20,807 bases of DNA from a bacterium (GTDB lineage Bacteria > Hydrogenedentota > Hydrogenedentia > Hydrogenedentiales > SLHB01), in the NCBI GenBank assembly GCA_024231375.1, contig JAAEQP010000082.1, positions 1 through 20,807 on the forward strand, read 5' to 3'. A model generated the notes under the pieces. It was not told where the DNA came from and made no database searches. It worked only from the letters and a program-made list of their open reading frames with translations. Shown here one piece after another: positions 7,714 through 16,104 of this stretch. Made by a program: the position numbers and the translations under genes. Each line of letters opens with the position of its first letter. The first letter of the stretch is position 1.

Positions 7714-8589
7714 TCACCCCTCACTCTCCGACCGAAAGTACACGTAAGACATCCCCAACGACGCGGCGGTCAAGAAATGCCATAGCACATGCCCCTGCAA
7801 CCATGCGTCGGGACCCGTGAACCGGCCTGCCACATCAATCTGGCGGAAGAACCACGCTGCCAGCAGCGCAACGAAGGACAAGACGTACCACCGTACCGCC
7901 AACCGCCTGGCTCGCCGGGCCGCGTGCAGTCCCCCTACCGCGAGCAGCGTCAAGATGACGGTCGTCAACACGGTCTTCGAAGACATGGACCATTTGTAGA
8001 TGTAGAGTACGGTATCAATGCCGATGGCGAGCACGGCGAGCGCGGGCCAGGTCGGCCAGCCTTTTGCAGGAATCCGAGGACACAGCGCGCCAACACCAAT
8101 TGCGATCAGTGCAAGGCCCGGCGCGTACATGGACGCCACGTCGAGTTGCTGTCCCCACCGGGTCAGGGACGCGTGGAAGATGCCGCTCCCGAAGCCAAGG
8201 TAGCAGCACGCCACGCCGAACAGGATGCTCATCGCGGGCGTCCGCACAACGTAGCCGGACCCTTCGGGCCACGCGCGGCGCCGGTCGTACACAGCGACGG
8301 CAATCGCGTAGAGTCCCACGAACACATAGGCGAGGTTGGACCACGTGTTGGCGCGGGTGCGGAACACACTGTGTTCGTAGATGGCCTCCGTGTAGCTCGG
8401 ATTCCTGAGCCCCCCGCTCTCGCGCCACCCTTCCCACACGTTCACATCACGATAGGCCAGAAAGACCACGACAAGCGCCAGCGTCAACGCGACAAGCGCG
8501 CCCAGGGCAATGCCATGCACCCATAGGGGAAGTCCACTCAGTTTGAGATTGGGACCCTGCGTTTCTTGAACACGTGCCTCGGCTCCCAT
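7714..8589 (-). CDS. Ceramidase-family (CREST) integral membrane hydrolase
   Basis: A 291-residue protein with about eight hydrophobic segments. It belongs by motif to the alkaline ceramidase/CREST superfamily of zinc-dependent membrane amidases. A WSNLAY motif (residues 83-88) sits in the second segment. Ser135-x3-His139 in GSGIFHAS, Asp150 in QQLD and His267-x3-His271 in GHVLWH match in order and spacing the Ser/His/Asp/His/His set (S77, H81, D92, H217, H221) known from human ACER3. Cleavage of a ceramide-like amide is therefore plausible, although the substrate is unproved. The start at the ATG 8589 was chosen because the in-frame extension to 8676 overlaps the upstream kinase gene and is arginine-rich and unlike the family. 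It begins 14 bp after the PfkB kinase stop and is the last gene of the minus-strand run. Confidence 0.8.
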   Translation of the reverse strand: MGAEARVQETQGPNLKLSGLPLWVHGIALGALVALTLALVVVFLAYRDVNVWEGWRESGGLRNPSYTEAIYEHSVFRTRANTWSNLAYVFVGLYAIAVAVYDRRRAWPEGSGYVVRTPAMSILFGVACCYLGFGSGIFHASLTRWGQQLDVASMYAPGLALIAIGVGALCPRIPAKGWPTWPALAVLAIGIDTVLYIYKWSMSSKTVLTTVILTLLAVGGLHAARRARRLAVRWYVLSFVALLAAWFFRQIDVAGRFTGPDAWLQGHVLWHFLTAASLGMSYVYFRSESEG

Positions 8590-8603
8590 AGTCTCGTGCC
8601 CTC

Positions 8604-9536
8604 TCAGCGTGGGTTGACGGTAACGTTCTTCGCGACGGCGTCGACTTCGTCGGCGGTGAAGTGGCCAATGTCCCACGACATGGCGTTTGCCGTGCCGGCA
8701 GCGCAGCCGAGCACGGCCATGTCCCGCAACGACATGTCTTCCATCAACCCGATGGCATAGCCCGCCACAAGGGCATCGCCACTGCCCACGGGGTTGATCT
8801 CTTCGATAGCCGGCGGTACGACACGAAACTGCTCGCCGCCCCGCGACACCAGCGCGCCGTCTTTGCCCAACGACAACGCCACGAGTTCAACACCCTTGTC
8901 GTGAAAGAAGCCGATGGCGCGCCACTTCGCTTCGTCGGTGTCCAGCGAATACCCCACCAACTCTTCGGTCTCGGCCACGTTCGGCTTCACCATGTACGGC
9001 ACCGATTCCAGTCCCAGCGCGAATTCGGGACCATGCGAGTCGAGGATGGTGATTGCGCCGTGCTTCTTGGCAACCGGAATCAGGTCTCGGTACAAGGTTT
9101 CGATGGACCGGTCGCACACGGTTCCGTTGAACGTCACAACAGCCGCATTACGCACCGCTTCGGCAAACACGCCCACCATGTCGGCCGCTTCGGCTTCGGT
9201 GACCTTCGAGCCGGGTTCAAAGAACGCGCTCTGACGGTGGATGGGTTCTTCGAGGACGGTTGTGATGGTGCGCGTCTGCGACGCGACTCGGATGGGCACA
9301 CAGGGAACGCCGTCCTGATTCTCGATCATGTCGACAACGTGGTCGCCCGGATGTCCCCCGACAATCGGCATGGCCGTGGTGGCCCGCCCCAGGGCCTTGA
9401 TCGCGCGCGAAACATTCGTCCCCTTGCCGCCGGGGATGCACGTACACCGTTGGGACCGCATAAACGTACCAATCTTCAACTCATCGATGAAAACGGTCTT
9501 GTCCACGCAGGGATTCGGTGTGACGGTGAGAATCAT
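8604..9536 (-). CDS. PfkB-family sugar kinase, 1-phosphofructokinase-like
   Basis: A 310-residue cytoplasmic kinase of the ribokinase/PfkB superfamily, nearest in style to FruK/LacC (hexose-phosphate) enzymes. It starts with MILTVTPNPCVDKTVF, typical of the 1-phosphofructokinase group. The first signature, PGGKGTNVSRAI, is at residues 35-46. The second, NPVGSGDALVAGYAIG, is at 248-263, with Asp254 as the catalytic base. The usual Ala of GAGD is Ser here. MVKPNVAETEEL near 182 is also typical. No fructose PTS gene is nearby, so the substrate (fructose-1-phosphate, tagatose-6-phosphate or fructose-6-phosphate) is open. Its ATG overlaps the stop of the small upstream membrane protein by 4 bp. 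Confidence 0.88.
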   Translation of the reverse strand: MILTVTPNPCVDKTVFIDELKIGTFMRSQRCTCIPGGKGTNVSRAIKALGRATTAMPIVGGHPGDHVVDMIENQDGVPCVPIRVASQTRTITTVLEEPIHRQSAFFEPGSKVTEAEAADMVGVFAEAVRNAAVVTFNGTVCDRSIETLYRDLIPVAKKHGAITILDSHGPEFALGLESVPYMVKPNVAETEELVGYSLDTDEAKWRAIGFFHDKGVELVALSLGKDGALVSRGGEQFRVVPPAIEEINPVGSGDALVAGYAIGLMEDMSLRDMAVLGCAAGTANAMSWDIGHFTADEVDAVAKNVTVNPR

Positions 9537-9742
9537 GGCGCTTCGCGTTGGGCACGCCTGGCCTCGGCCCGACGGGCTTCGAAATGCTCCATGAGCTTGG
9601 CGGGCTCGTCAACCTCGTCTGTCAGGGTGACGATATTCTCAAGGAGATAGACGATTCCAAGCGGGGCACCAATCCCAGAGACCAACAGAATCCAGAGCAG
9701 CAGACGATTCCCCGTGAACTCGTGCCACGTGATCTTCCCCAT
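9533..9742 (-). CDS. Small single-pass membrane protein, unknown function
   Basis: A 69-residue protein that I do not recognise. One hydrophobic helix lies at about residues 13-34 (LLLWILLVSGIGAPLGIVYLL). It is followed by an acidic stretch and a charged helical tail rich in Arg, Ala and Glu that is probably cytoplasmic. Coding is supported by a strong purine-rich site (GGAGGGG, 5 bp before the ATG) and by the 4-bp ATGA overlap with the PfkB kinase gene. The coupling suggests it is made with the kinase and the ceramidase-like protein. A 52-bp gap separates it from hisF, with no clear terminator. Confidence 0.65.
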   Translation of the reverse strand: MGKITWHEFTGNRLLLWILLVSGIGAPLGIVYLLENIVTLTDEVDEPAKLMEHFEARRAEARRAQREAP

Positions 9743-9794
9743 AACCGCCCCTCCCCAGGTTGTGACCTACCCCTGAAGCCCCCGGACACCTACC

Positions 9795-10574
9795 CTACCA
9801 CTTCTTGCGCACGGGAACGCCGGCGGCGTCGAGTTCATCCTTGATCTGCTTCACCGTGTAGTGGCCCATATGCGTCATGCTGGCGATGATGGCCGCGTCG
9901 GCGTGGGCCTTCTGGAACACGTCCGTCAGGTGCTGCGGCACGCCCGCGCCACCGGACGCCACCACAGGAATGGTAACGTTCACGGCGATCATGCGCGTGA
10001 GCTCGATCTCGAACCCTTCGCGGGTGCCATCGGCGTCAACGGAATTAACCACGATCTCCCCCACACCCAGGTCTTCCGCGCGCTTGGCCCATTCCAGGGC
10101 GTCCATGCCGGTGTGTTGACGGAACCCACGTGTGGTGATCTCGTAGCCGCTCGGGCACTTCTCCGTGTCGTCCACCTTCACCGGGTCCATGCCCAACACC
10201 ACGTTCTGACGTCCGAGTGCCTTCGACATGTCGCAGATGATCTCGGGCGAGTCCACGGCCAGCGAATTCACCGACACCTTCTCGGCGCCTGCGTCGAGCA
10301 CGCTGTACATGTCGTCGATGGTCTTCAATCCGCCGCCCACCGCAAAGGGGATATGCACGATCTTGCCGATCTCACGGACCATCTCGATATCGATGGGCCG
10401 GCCTTCGGCAGACGCAGTGATGTCGTAAAACACCAACTCGTCGGCGCCGCCGTCGCTGTACGCCACGGCCATTTCAATGGGGTCGCCCAAATCGATGTTG
10501 TTCTGAAACTTCACACCTTTGGTGACCAACCGATTTCGGATGTCCAGACAGGGAATAACGCGTTTCGTCAGCAT
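9795..10574 (-). CDS. hisF: Imidazole glycerol phosphate synthase cyclase subunit HisF
   Basis: A 259-residue TIM barrel. With HisH it converts PRFAR and ammonia to imidazole glycerol phosphate and AICAR in histidine synthesis. The catalytic aspartates are at D11 (IPCLD) and D130 (VLGMD). The ammonia-gate residues of the family, R5, K19, E46 and K99, are all present, and phosphate-loop motifs such as VASGGAG are intact. The loop after D130 is about 6 residues longer than in the Thermotoga enzyme (PVKVDDTEKCPSGYEITTRG). The ATG at 10574 gives the normal N-terminus MLTKRVIPCLD; a GTG 12 bp upstream is also in frame. The start overlaps the hisH end by 7 bp, so the two subunits are translationally linked. 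Confidence 0.95.
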   Translation of the reverse strand: MLTKRVIPCLDIRNRLVTKGVKFQNNIDLGDPIEMAVAYSDGGADELVFYDITASAEGRPIDIEMVREIGKIVHIPFAVGGGLKTIDDMYSVLDAGAEKVSVNSLAVDSPEIICDMSKALGRQNVVLGMDPVKVDDTEKCPSGYEITTRGFRQHTGMDALEWAKRAEDLGVGEIVVNSVDADGTREGFEIELTRMIAVNVTIPVVASGGAGVPQHLTDVFQKAHADAAIIASMTHMGHYTVKQIKDELDAAGVPVRKKW

Positions 10575-11191
10575 GATCCGTCCCACTTACTGAAGTTCTC
10601 AAGCAGTTTCAGTCCAATGCGTCCCGAACGTTCCGGGTGAAACTGCGTGGCAACCAGGTTGTTCTTGGCCACAACCGACGCGAACCGCGCGTCAGCGTAT
10701 TCCGTCTCGCCGACGACGATCCCATCGTCCGACGCCGAAGGATAGAAACTGTGAACGAAGTAGAACTCGCTCTCGTCCTCAATGCCATCCAGCAGCGGAT
10801 GTTGCCGCTTGACCGACACTGTGTTCCACCCCATCTGCGGAATCTTACACAGGGGGTCGTCCGTCTGGAACCGGCGCACCTTGCCCGGCAAGAGCCCGAT
10901 ACAATCGACGCCACCGTCTTCTTCGGAATGCTCGAAGATGACCTGGGTGCCCAGGCAGATGCCCAGGAACGGCGTCCCTTGGTCGACGACGGTGCGAAGC
11001 GTGTCCGCGAGTCCGAGGTCGGTCAGGTTCTGCATGGCCGACCCGGCCGCGCCCACACCCGGAAAAATCACACGTTCGGCGGCGATGATTTCGGCGGCGT
11101 CTTGCGTGACGCGAGCCTCCACCCCGAGGTGTTCAAGGGCAAGCCGGACGCTGGTCAGGTTGCCCGCTCTGTAGTCCACAATCGCAATCAC
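10568..11191 (-). CDS. hisH: Imidazole glycerol phosphate synthase glutaminase subunit HisH
   Basis: A 207-residue class I glutamine amidotransferase that supplies ammonia to HisF. The triad is complete: Cys79 in LGICLG, and His185 and Glu187 in QFHPERSG. The oxyanion-strand motif FPGVGA is at 43-48. The GTG start at 11191 was chosen because it gives the conserved beginning VIAIVDYRAGN and has TGAGG about 6 bp upstream. A longer in-frame reading to 11257 would overlap glnS and adds residues unlike the family. It begins 22 bp after the glnS stop. No other histidine gene is in view. Confidence 0.94.
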   Translation of the reverse strand: MIAIVDYRAGNLTSVRLALEHLGVEARVTQDAAEIIAAERVIFPGVGAAGSAMQNLTDLGLADTLRTVVDQGTPFLGICLGTQVIFEHSEEDGGVDCIGLLPGKVRRFQTDDPLCKIPQMGWNTVSVKRQHPLLDGIEDESEFYFVHSFYPSASDDGIVVGETEYADARFASVVAKNNLVATQFHPERSGRIGLKLLENFSKWDGSC

Positions 11192-11213
11192 GATGGCCTC
11201 ACTGCTTCGGTTG

Positions 11214-12914
11214 TCAGGACTTCTTGCCCTGGTTCTTCTGAATTCTCGCCCACGCATCCCGCAACGTCACCGTCCGGTTGAACACCAGCTTCTCCGGCGT
11301 CGAATCGGGATCGCAGCAGAAATAGCCCTTCCGCTCAAACTGGACCCGGTCGCCGGCCTCCGCCTGGGCAAGACTCGGCTCAACATAACATGTGGGCAAC
11401 ACCTGGAGCGAGTCCGGGTTCAGATAGTCGCGCCAGTCTTCGTCGTCGGAGATGCCGCCCAGGTTCTCGATGCTGAACAGGTGGTCGTACAGCCGCACTT
11501 CCGCTTCGAGGGCCTGATCGGCCGACACCCAGTGGAGCGTAGCCTTCACCTTACGTCCATCCGGCGAATCGCCGCCCCGCGTCTCGGGGTCGTAGGTGCA
11601 GCGCAACTCGACGATGTTTCCGTCGTCGTCCTTCACCACATCCGTACACGTGATGAAGTATGCGTACCGCAGCCGCACTTCGCGCCCCGGCGACAGGCGG
11701 TAGAACCTCCGCGGCGGATCTTCCATGAAATCCTCGCGCTCAATGTAGATCACGCGCGAGAACGGCACCTTGCGCGTACCGGCCGACGCATCCTCGGGAT
11801 TGTTAACCGCGTCCAACTCCTCCACCTGGTCCTCGGGATAATTCTCGATGACCACACGGACCGGGTCCAACACGCCCATAACACGCGGCGCGCGTTTGTT
11901 GAGATCCTCGCGCAGGCAATGCTCAAGCTGCGCGATCTCGTTCAGGCCGTCAGCCTTGGCCACGCCGATGCGCCCGCAGAAATCACGAATGGCCTCGGGC
12001 GTGTAGCCCCGGCGACGGAACCCGCGAATCGTGGGCATGCGGGGGTCGTCCCATCCGCGCACATGCTCTTCCGTCACCATGGCGATCAGACGCCGTTTGC
12101 TCAGAATGGTATGCGTGATGTTCAACCGCGCGAACTCGATCTGCTGCGGATGGTAGATGCCCAACGCTTCGCAGTACCAATCGTACAGCGGACGATGGAT
12201 CTCAAACTCCAGCGTGCAAATCGAGTGCGTGATCGTCTCGATGGAATCGGACTGCCCGTGCGTATAGTCGTACGTCGGATAGATGCACCAGTCGTCGCCC
12301 GTGCGGTAGTGGTGTTCGCGTAGAATCCGGTACATGACCGGGTCGCGCAACAGGAAGTTGGGCGCGTTCATGTCGATCTTCGCGCGAAGGCACCGCGACC
12401 CGTCCGGGAACTCGCCGGCCCGCATCCGCTTGAACAGATCCAGGTTCTCTTCCGGCGTCCGGTCGCGGTAGGGACTGGGTTTCCCCGGCTCACTCAGCGA
12501 ACCACGGTAGCTCTTGGCGAACTCCTCGGCAGGCAGGTCGCAGACGTAGGCCTTGCCGTCGTTGATGAGCTGGCAGGCCCAGTCGAACAACTGCTCGAAG
12601 TAGTCGGATGCGAAGTACAGGTGCTCGCCCCAATCGAATCCGAGCCACTGGATATCATCCTTGATCGACTCCACATATTCCCACGTTTCCGTGAGAGGAT
12701 TGGAATCGTCCATACGGAGATGGCAACGGCCGCCGAATTCTTGAGCGATGCCGAAATCGATGCACATGGCCTTGGCATGACCGATGTGGAGGTAGCCATT
12801 GGGTTCCGGCGGGAATCGGGTAACCACCCGTCCGTCCCATTTGCCCGTCTTCGTGTCGTCGGCCACGATCGTGCGGATGAAATCCTGTCCCGTGGCGGCC
12901 CGCGGTTCGCTCAT
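11214..12914 (-). CDS. glnS: Glutaminyl-tRNA synthetase
   Basis: A 566-residue class I synthetase that charges tRNA-Gln with glutamine. The HIGH motif, YLHIGHAK, is at residues 41-48, inside the GlnRS-type start [16 protein letters not shown]. The KMSKS equivalent is LSKRRL at 271-276. A typical GlnRS C-terminal beta-barrel anticodon-binding region follows, with VIYIEREDF and YFCCDPDS. Length is normal. A clear AGGAG lies 8 bp before the ATG. Having GlnS implies that the host can use the direct route to Gln-tRNA rather than relying only on GatCAB; whether GatCAB is also present cannot be seen. The gene sits in the same run as gltX. Confidence 0.95.
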   Translation of the reverse strand: MSEPRAATGQDFIRTIVADDTKTGKWDGRVVTRFPPEPNGYLHIGHAKAMCIDFGIAQEFGGRCHLRMDDSNPLTETWEYVESIKDDIQWLGFDWGEHLYFASDYFEQLFDWACQLINDGKAYVCDLPAEEFAKSYRGSLSEPGKPSPYRDRTPEENLDLFKRMRAGEFPDGSRCLRAKIDMNAPNFLLRDPVMYRILREHHYRTGDDWCIYPTYDYTHGQSDSIETITHSICTLEFEIHRPLYDWYCEALGIYHPQQIEFARLNITHTILSKRRLIAMVTEEHVRGWDDPRMPTIRGFRRRGYTPEAIRDFCGRIGVAKADGLNEIAQLEHCLREDLNKRAPRVMGVLDPVRVVIENYPEDQVEELDAVNNPEDASAGTRKVPFSRVIYIEREDFMEDPPRRFYRLSPGREVRLRYAYFITCTDVVKDDDGNIVELRCTYDPETRGGDSPDGRKVKATLHWVSADQALEAEVRLYDHLFSIENLGGISDDEDWRDYLNPDSLQVLPTCYVEPSLAQAEAGDRVQFERKGYFCCDPDSTPEKLVFNRTVTLRDAWARIQKNQGKKS

Positions 12915-12962
12915 TTCAGCAACTCCTGTCTAACACGTCTTGGTTCCGTGAGGGACCGGGCT

Positions 12963-13286
12963 CTACGCCCGCTTCCCGAGTTTCACTGCCGTACCGTATG
13001 CCAGAATCTCGGCCGCGCCTTGCATCACCGCCGAGGTCGTAAACCGCATGCCCACCACCCCGGTCGCTCCCAGCGACTTGGCATCGGCGATCATGCGGTC
13101 AATGGCCTGTTCGCGCGCTTCCGCGAGGGCTTTGGTGTATTCCGTCACCTCGCCGCCTACGATGGTGCGCAACCCGGCCATAATGTCCTTGCCCAGGTGC
13201 CGCGCGCGGATGGTGTTGCCGCGCACCAGGCCGAGGGTCTCAACGATCACGTGGTCCGCGAACTCGTCCTGGGTTGTGATCAGCAT
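12963..13286 (-). CDS. YbjQ/UPF0145-family protein
   Basis: A 107-residue protein of the YbjQ (UPF0145) family, small cytoplasmic proteins annotated as putative heavy-metal-binding and thought to form pentamers; the true role is not settled. Family marks are ITTQDEFADHVIVETLGLVRG at the start, RARHLGKDIMAGLRTIVGGE and the end motif GATGVVGMRFTTS followed by EILAYGTAV. It has no cysteine or histidine cluster that would prove metal binding. The ATG has GAGGG about 8 bp upstream, formed partly by the end of the preceding 67-aa gene 10 bp away. The two are likely co-expressed. Confidence 0.88.
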   Translation of the reverse strand: MLITTQDEFADHVIVETLGLVRGNTIRARHLGKDIMAGLRTIVGGEVTEYTKALAEAREQAIDRMIADAKSLGATGVVGMRFTTSAVMQGAAEILAYGTAVKLGKRA

Positions 13287-13296
13287 GTCTACACCC

Positions 13297-13500
13297 TCAC
13301 TTGTCCACGTTCTTCGAGTAGTAGTCGTCCTCGCTGCTCTTCAGCCGCTGGCTCAACACCTTGATGAAGAGCAGGCCAAATCCCGCAAGGCCGATCAAAC
13401 CGATCAGTCCAAAGGGAAACGCGGCAATCATGCCGATCACCATGGCCACAAGCCAGCAGACGACCACAATGGTGAGCAACACGTATGCGATGGTCTCCAC
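13297..13500 (-). CDS. Small two-helix membrane protein beside ybjQ
   Basis: A 67-residue very hydrophobic protein. Two adjacent membrane helices cover about residues 4-25 (AYVLLTIVVVCWLVAMVIGM) and 27-48 (AFPFGLIGLIGLAGFGLLFI). The tail is hydrophilic and ends SEDDYYSKNVDK. It starts with GTG at 13500, preceded by AGGGAG at 6 bp. It lies 33 bp after the ROK kinase gene and 10 bp before the YbjQ-family gene. I recall similar small proteins beside YbjQ homologues, which would suggest a functional pair, but that is memory and inference. No function can be assigned. Confidence 0.7.
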   Translation of the reverse strand: METIAYVLLTIVVVCWLVAMVIGMIAAFPFGLIGLIGLAGFGLLFIKVLSQRLKSSEDDYYSKNVDK

Positions 13501-13533
13501 AGCGTTCTCCCTGGTACGTGGCCGGTCCGCGTG

Positions 13534-14502
13534 TCAGCTGTCCAATCGGGCCAATGCGCACCCTGCCGCGCCGATGACACCCGAATCGGCGCCCAACCCG
13601 GCGGATACGATCTCGGCCCGCTTGCTCGGCACTTCGAACGACTGGGCCAGCGCCGTTTCCCGGATGGGGTTGAACAGCACGTCTCCGGCAGCGATCATAC
13701 CGCCCGCCAGTACCACCTTCTCCGGGTTCAGCAGGTTCATCAGGCTGCCGATGCCTGTCCCTAACCATACCGCGGTTTCATGCATAACCCAGGCCGCGAA
13801 GTCGTCGCCCTGGGCAATCCCGTCGGATACCATCTTGCCCGTCAGTTTCTTCAGATCGCCGCCGCACAGGTCGGTCAATACCGTCTCGCGACCCGACTCA
13901 ATGCCTTCCACAGCCGTGCGCAGCATACCCGTGACAGACGCGTAGGCTTCCAGGCACCCTTTGGCGCCGCAGTTGCACTGGCGCCCGTCGCGCGCCACGC
14001 ACAGGTGGCCAATCTCGGCCGCCGTGCCGTCCACGCCACGCAGCAGCTTGCCGAACACCACAATGCCGCCGCCCACACCCGTGCCGAGCGTAAGCAGGAC
14101 CATGCTGTCCACGCCTAGCCCCGCGCCGGACCAGAACTCGCCGTAGGCCGCCACGTTGGCATCGTTGTCGACGAATACCGGCAACCCCAGCCGTTCACGC
14201 ATCAAGTCGGCCACAGGCACGTTCTTCCAACCGGGCAGGTTCGGCGGACTGTAGAGCAGTCCCGTCTGCCAGTTCATGGGACCCGGCACGCCCATACCCA
14301 CCGCGAGCGTGTCCTCACGGGTGAGCCCTGCGCCGTCCAGAGCCGCCTCGACGCCCTCGACCATGCGGTCAAGCACCACGTCTTGTCCCTGATCGGCGTC
14401 GGTGGGACGCGAATCCTTGCTGAGCAACTTCCCTTCAGCGCTGCAGACCGCCGTCTTCACGTTTGTGCCACCGAGGTCGACTCCAACCACTACCTTACTC
14501 AC
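13534..14502 (-). CDS. ROK-family sugar kinase (glucokinase-like)
   Basis: A 322-residue ROK-family kinase, most likely a glucokinase, that phosphorylates glucose with ATP. The phosphate-binding DLGGTN is at residues 9-14, the catalytic Asp114 is in VDNDAN, and LGTGVGGGI is at about 139-147. The ROK zinc site is complete: His166 in EIGHLCV, then Cys176, Cys178 and Cys183 in CNCGAKGCLEAY. There is no N-terminal DNA-binding domain, so it is an enzyme rather than a NagC/Mlc-type repressor. Start is a GTG whose GTGA overlaps the gltX stop by 4 bp. N-acetylhexosamine or fructose kinase activity cannot be excluded. Confidence 0.9.
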   Translation of the reverse strand: MSKVVVGVDLGGTNVKTAVCSAEGKLLSKDSRPTDADQGQDVVLDRMVEGVEAALDGAGLTREDTLAVGMGVPGPMNWQTGLLYSPPNLPGWKNVPVADLMRERLGLPVFVDNDANVAAYGEFWSGAGLGVDSMVLLTLGTGVGGGIVVFGKLLRGVDGTAAEIGHLCVARDGRQCNCGAKGCLEAYASVTGMLRTAVEGIESGRETVLTDLCGGDLKKLTGKMVSDGIAQGDDFAAWVMHETAVWLGTGIGSLMNLLNPEKVVLAGGMIAAGDVLFNPIRETALAQSFEVPSKRAEIVSAGLGADSGVIGAAGCALARLDS

Positions 14503-16007
14503 TGCGACGGATCCCCCATGTTCTTGATGTACTCAATCCCCTTCTCGATGCGCACGATGCTCTCGCACTTTCCGAGAAGCTCGGTCAGTTCAAACAGCCC
14601 CGGACCCACGCTCTTCCCGGTCAACGCCAGTCGCGTGGGATGAACCAGTTTCCCGAGCCCCATCTCCTTCGCCTCGCATTCGGCCTGGAAGGCCGCCTTG
14701 ATGGCGTCGTGGGACCATTCACCCACGCTGTGGAACAGGGCTAGGATGGTCTTCATGCGGTCAAGGGAGTCCTCCTTCGACCACTGCTTCTTGACAGGCT
14801 TCGCCTCGTATTCCTTGGGCTCGACGAAGAAGTAGTCCACCTGGGCCACCACGTCGTTCAACGTGGGAATCTTCTCCTGGCAGAGGACGGCCATCTGGGT
14901 CAACCAATCCTCGGACCTGGACCCCGTATCGAACCCCGCCTTCTGAAGAACCGGGACCAACCGGTCGCGCAGCTCTTCGGGAGCCAGACGACGGATATGC
15001 TGCCCGTTCAGCCACTGGAGCTTCTTCATGTCAAACTTGCCCGCCGACGCGCCCAGACGCTCGATTGAGAAGGCCTCAACCAACTCCGACGGCGTGAAGA
15101 ACTCCTGGGCTTCTTCACCCACGGGTGGCGGCGGAGGCGTCCACCCCAGCAGCGCCAGGTAATTCAGCATGGTCTCGGGCAGGTAGCCGTCATCACGCCA
15201 ATCCAGCACGTTGGATCCGTGCAAACGCTTGCTGTACTTCTTGCCGGCCTCGTCCAACACCATGGGCAGATGCGCAAACACCGGGATGGCATACCCAAGC
15301 GCGTTGAACAGCATCACGTGACGGACCGTGTTGGTCAGATGGTCGTCGCCGCGGATGATGTGAGAAATCTTCATCAGTCCGTCGTCCACCACCACGGCCA
15401 GATGGAACACCGGAGCGCCGTTGGGACGGACGATGACGAAGTCTTCCACTTCCTTGTTGTTCACCCGCACCGTGCCCTGAATCAGATCCTCAATCTCAGT
15501 GATGCCTTCAGGCACACGGAACCGGACCGCGTAGGGCGCGTCCCCCATGGCGGCGATGTCTTCTTCAGACGCGTCCCGCCACTTTCCTTTGTCGCGCACG
15601 GGCTGGTCAACGCCGGGATTCTGCTCGCGCAACGCCTCCAACTCTTCCTTCGTGTAGAAGCACTTGTAGGCCTTGCCCTCGTCGAGCAGGCGCTGGGCTT
15701 CTTTCAGATAGAGGTCCTTCCGAAGCGACTGCCGGTAGGGGCCGTACTCCCCTCGCTCAGTCCCGCCGCTATAGGCGGGGCCTTCATCCCAATCGATACC
15801 GAGCCACGCCAATCCCTCGCACACAGCGTCGACATACTCTTCCTTCGTTCGCTCCGCATCCGTATCTTCAAGGCGGAGGACAAAGGTGCCCTTGTTCCCG
15901 CGTGCGAAGAGCCAATTGACCAAGGCGGTCTTGGCGTTTCCGATGTGCAGGAACCCCGATGGCGACGGGGCGATTCGTACTCGAGGCGCGTTCATGGTAT
16001 CGGACAT
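14499..16007 (-). CDS. gltX: Glutamyl-tRNA synthetase
   Basis: A 502-residue class I synthetase that charges tRNA-Glu. The HIGH-equivalent motif is FLHIGNAK near residues 19-26, after RIAPSPSG. The KMSKS equivalent is KYSKRLHG near 257-264. The Rossmann catalytic half and the helical C-terminal anticodon-binding half are both complete. The ATG at 16007 was chosen because AGGAG lies 5 bp upstream; a GTG 6 bp upstream and an ATG at 15995 are alternatives. Its stop overlaps the ROK kinase start. It is the first gene of the ten-gene minus-strand run and is likely driven from the gap at 16008-16150. Confidence 0.95.
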   Translation of the reverse strand: MSDTMNAPRVRIAPSPSGFLHIGNAKTALVNWLFARGNKGTFVLRLEDTDAERTKEEYVDAVCEGLAWLGIDWDEGPAYSGGTERGEYGPYRQSLRKDLYLKEAQRLLDEGKAYKCFYTKEELEALREQNPGVDQPVRDKGKWRDASEEDIAAMGDAPYAVRFRVPEGITEIEDLIQGTVRVNNKEVEDFVIVRPNGAPVFHLAVVVDDGLMKISHIIRGDDHLTNTVRHVMLFNALGYAIPVFAHLPMVLDEAGKKYSKRLHGSNVLDWRDDGYLPETMLNYLALLGWTPPPPPVGEEAQEFFTPSELVEAFSIERLGASAGKFDMKKLQWLNGQHIRRLAPEELRDRLVPVLQKAGFDTGSRSEDWLTQMAVLCQEKIPTLNDVVAQVDYFFVEPKEYEAKPVKKQWSKEDSLDRMKTILALFHSVGEWSHDAIKAAFQAECEAKEMGLGKLVHPTRLALTGKSVGPGLFELTELLGKCESIVRIEKGIEYIKNMGDPSQ

Positions 16008-16086
16008 TTCCACTCCTGGATTAGGGACATCTCACATAGGGCGAATCGGGCGCGGAACGGAGCCGTGGCCCGGAGCGCAAACGAAG

Positions 16087-16092
16087 ATAATA
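16087..16092 (-). promoter_or_regulatory. Candidate -10 box for the gltX run
   Basis: Read on the minus strand, TATTAT matches the -10 consensus at 5 of 6 positions, about 80 bp before the gltX ATG. No good -35 box is seen 16-18 bp upstream. It is the only AT-rich spot in the 143-bp gap between the kinase and gltX. Confidence 0.3.
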
Positions 16093-16104
16093 CATCTTTT
16101 CGCA

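Noticed and set aside
8661..9650. 329-residue plus-strand frame opposite the PfkB kinase
   Set aside because: It is antisense to a well-supported kinase and has no motifs of its own.
9795..11191. HisH2/HisF2 pair of acetamidino-sugar (O-antigen) synthesis
   Set aside because: HisF keeps D11, D130 and all ammonia-gate residues, which suits the histidine enzyme, and no WbpG-like amidotransferase is nearby.
11193..12323. 376-residue plus-strand frame opposite glnS
   Set aside because: It is antisense to GlnRS with intact HIGH and SKRRL motifs; the frame is composition-driven.
13534..14502. ROK-type transcriptional repressor
   Set aside because: There is no N-terminal helix-turn-helix domain; the protein starts directly at the phosphate-binding strand.
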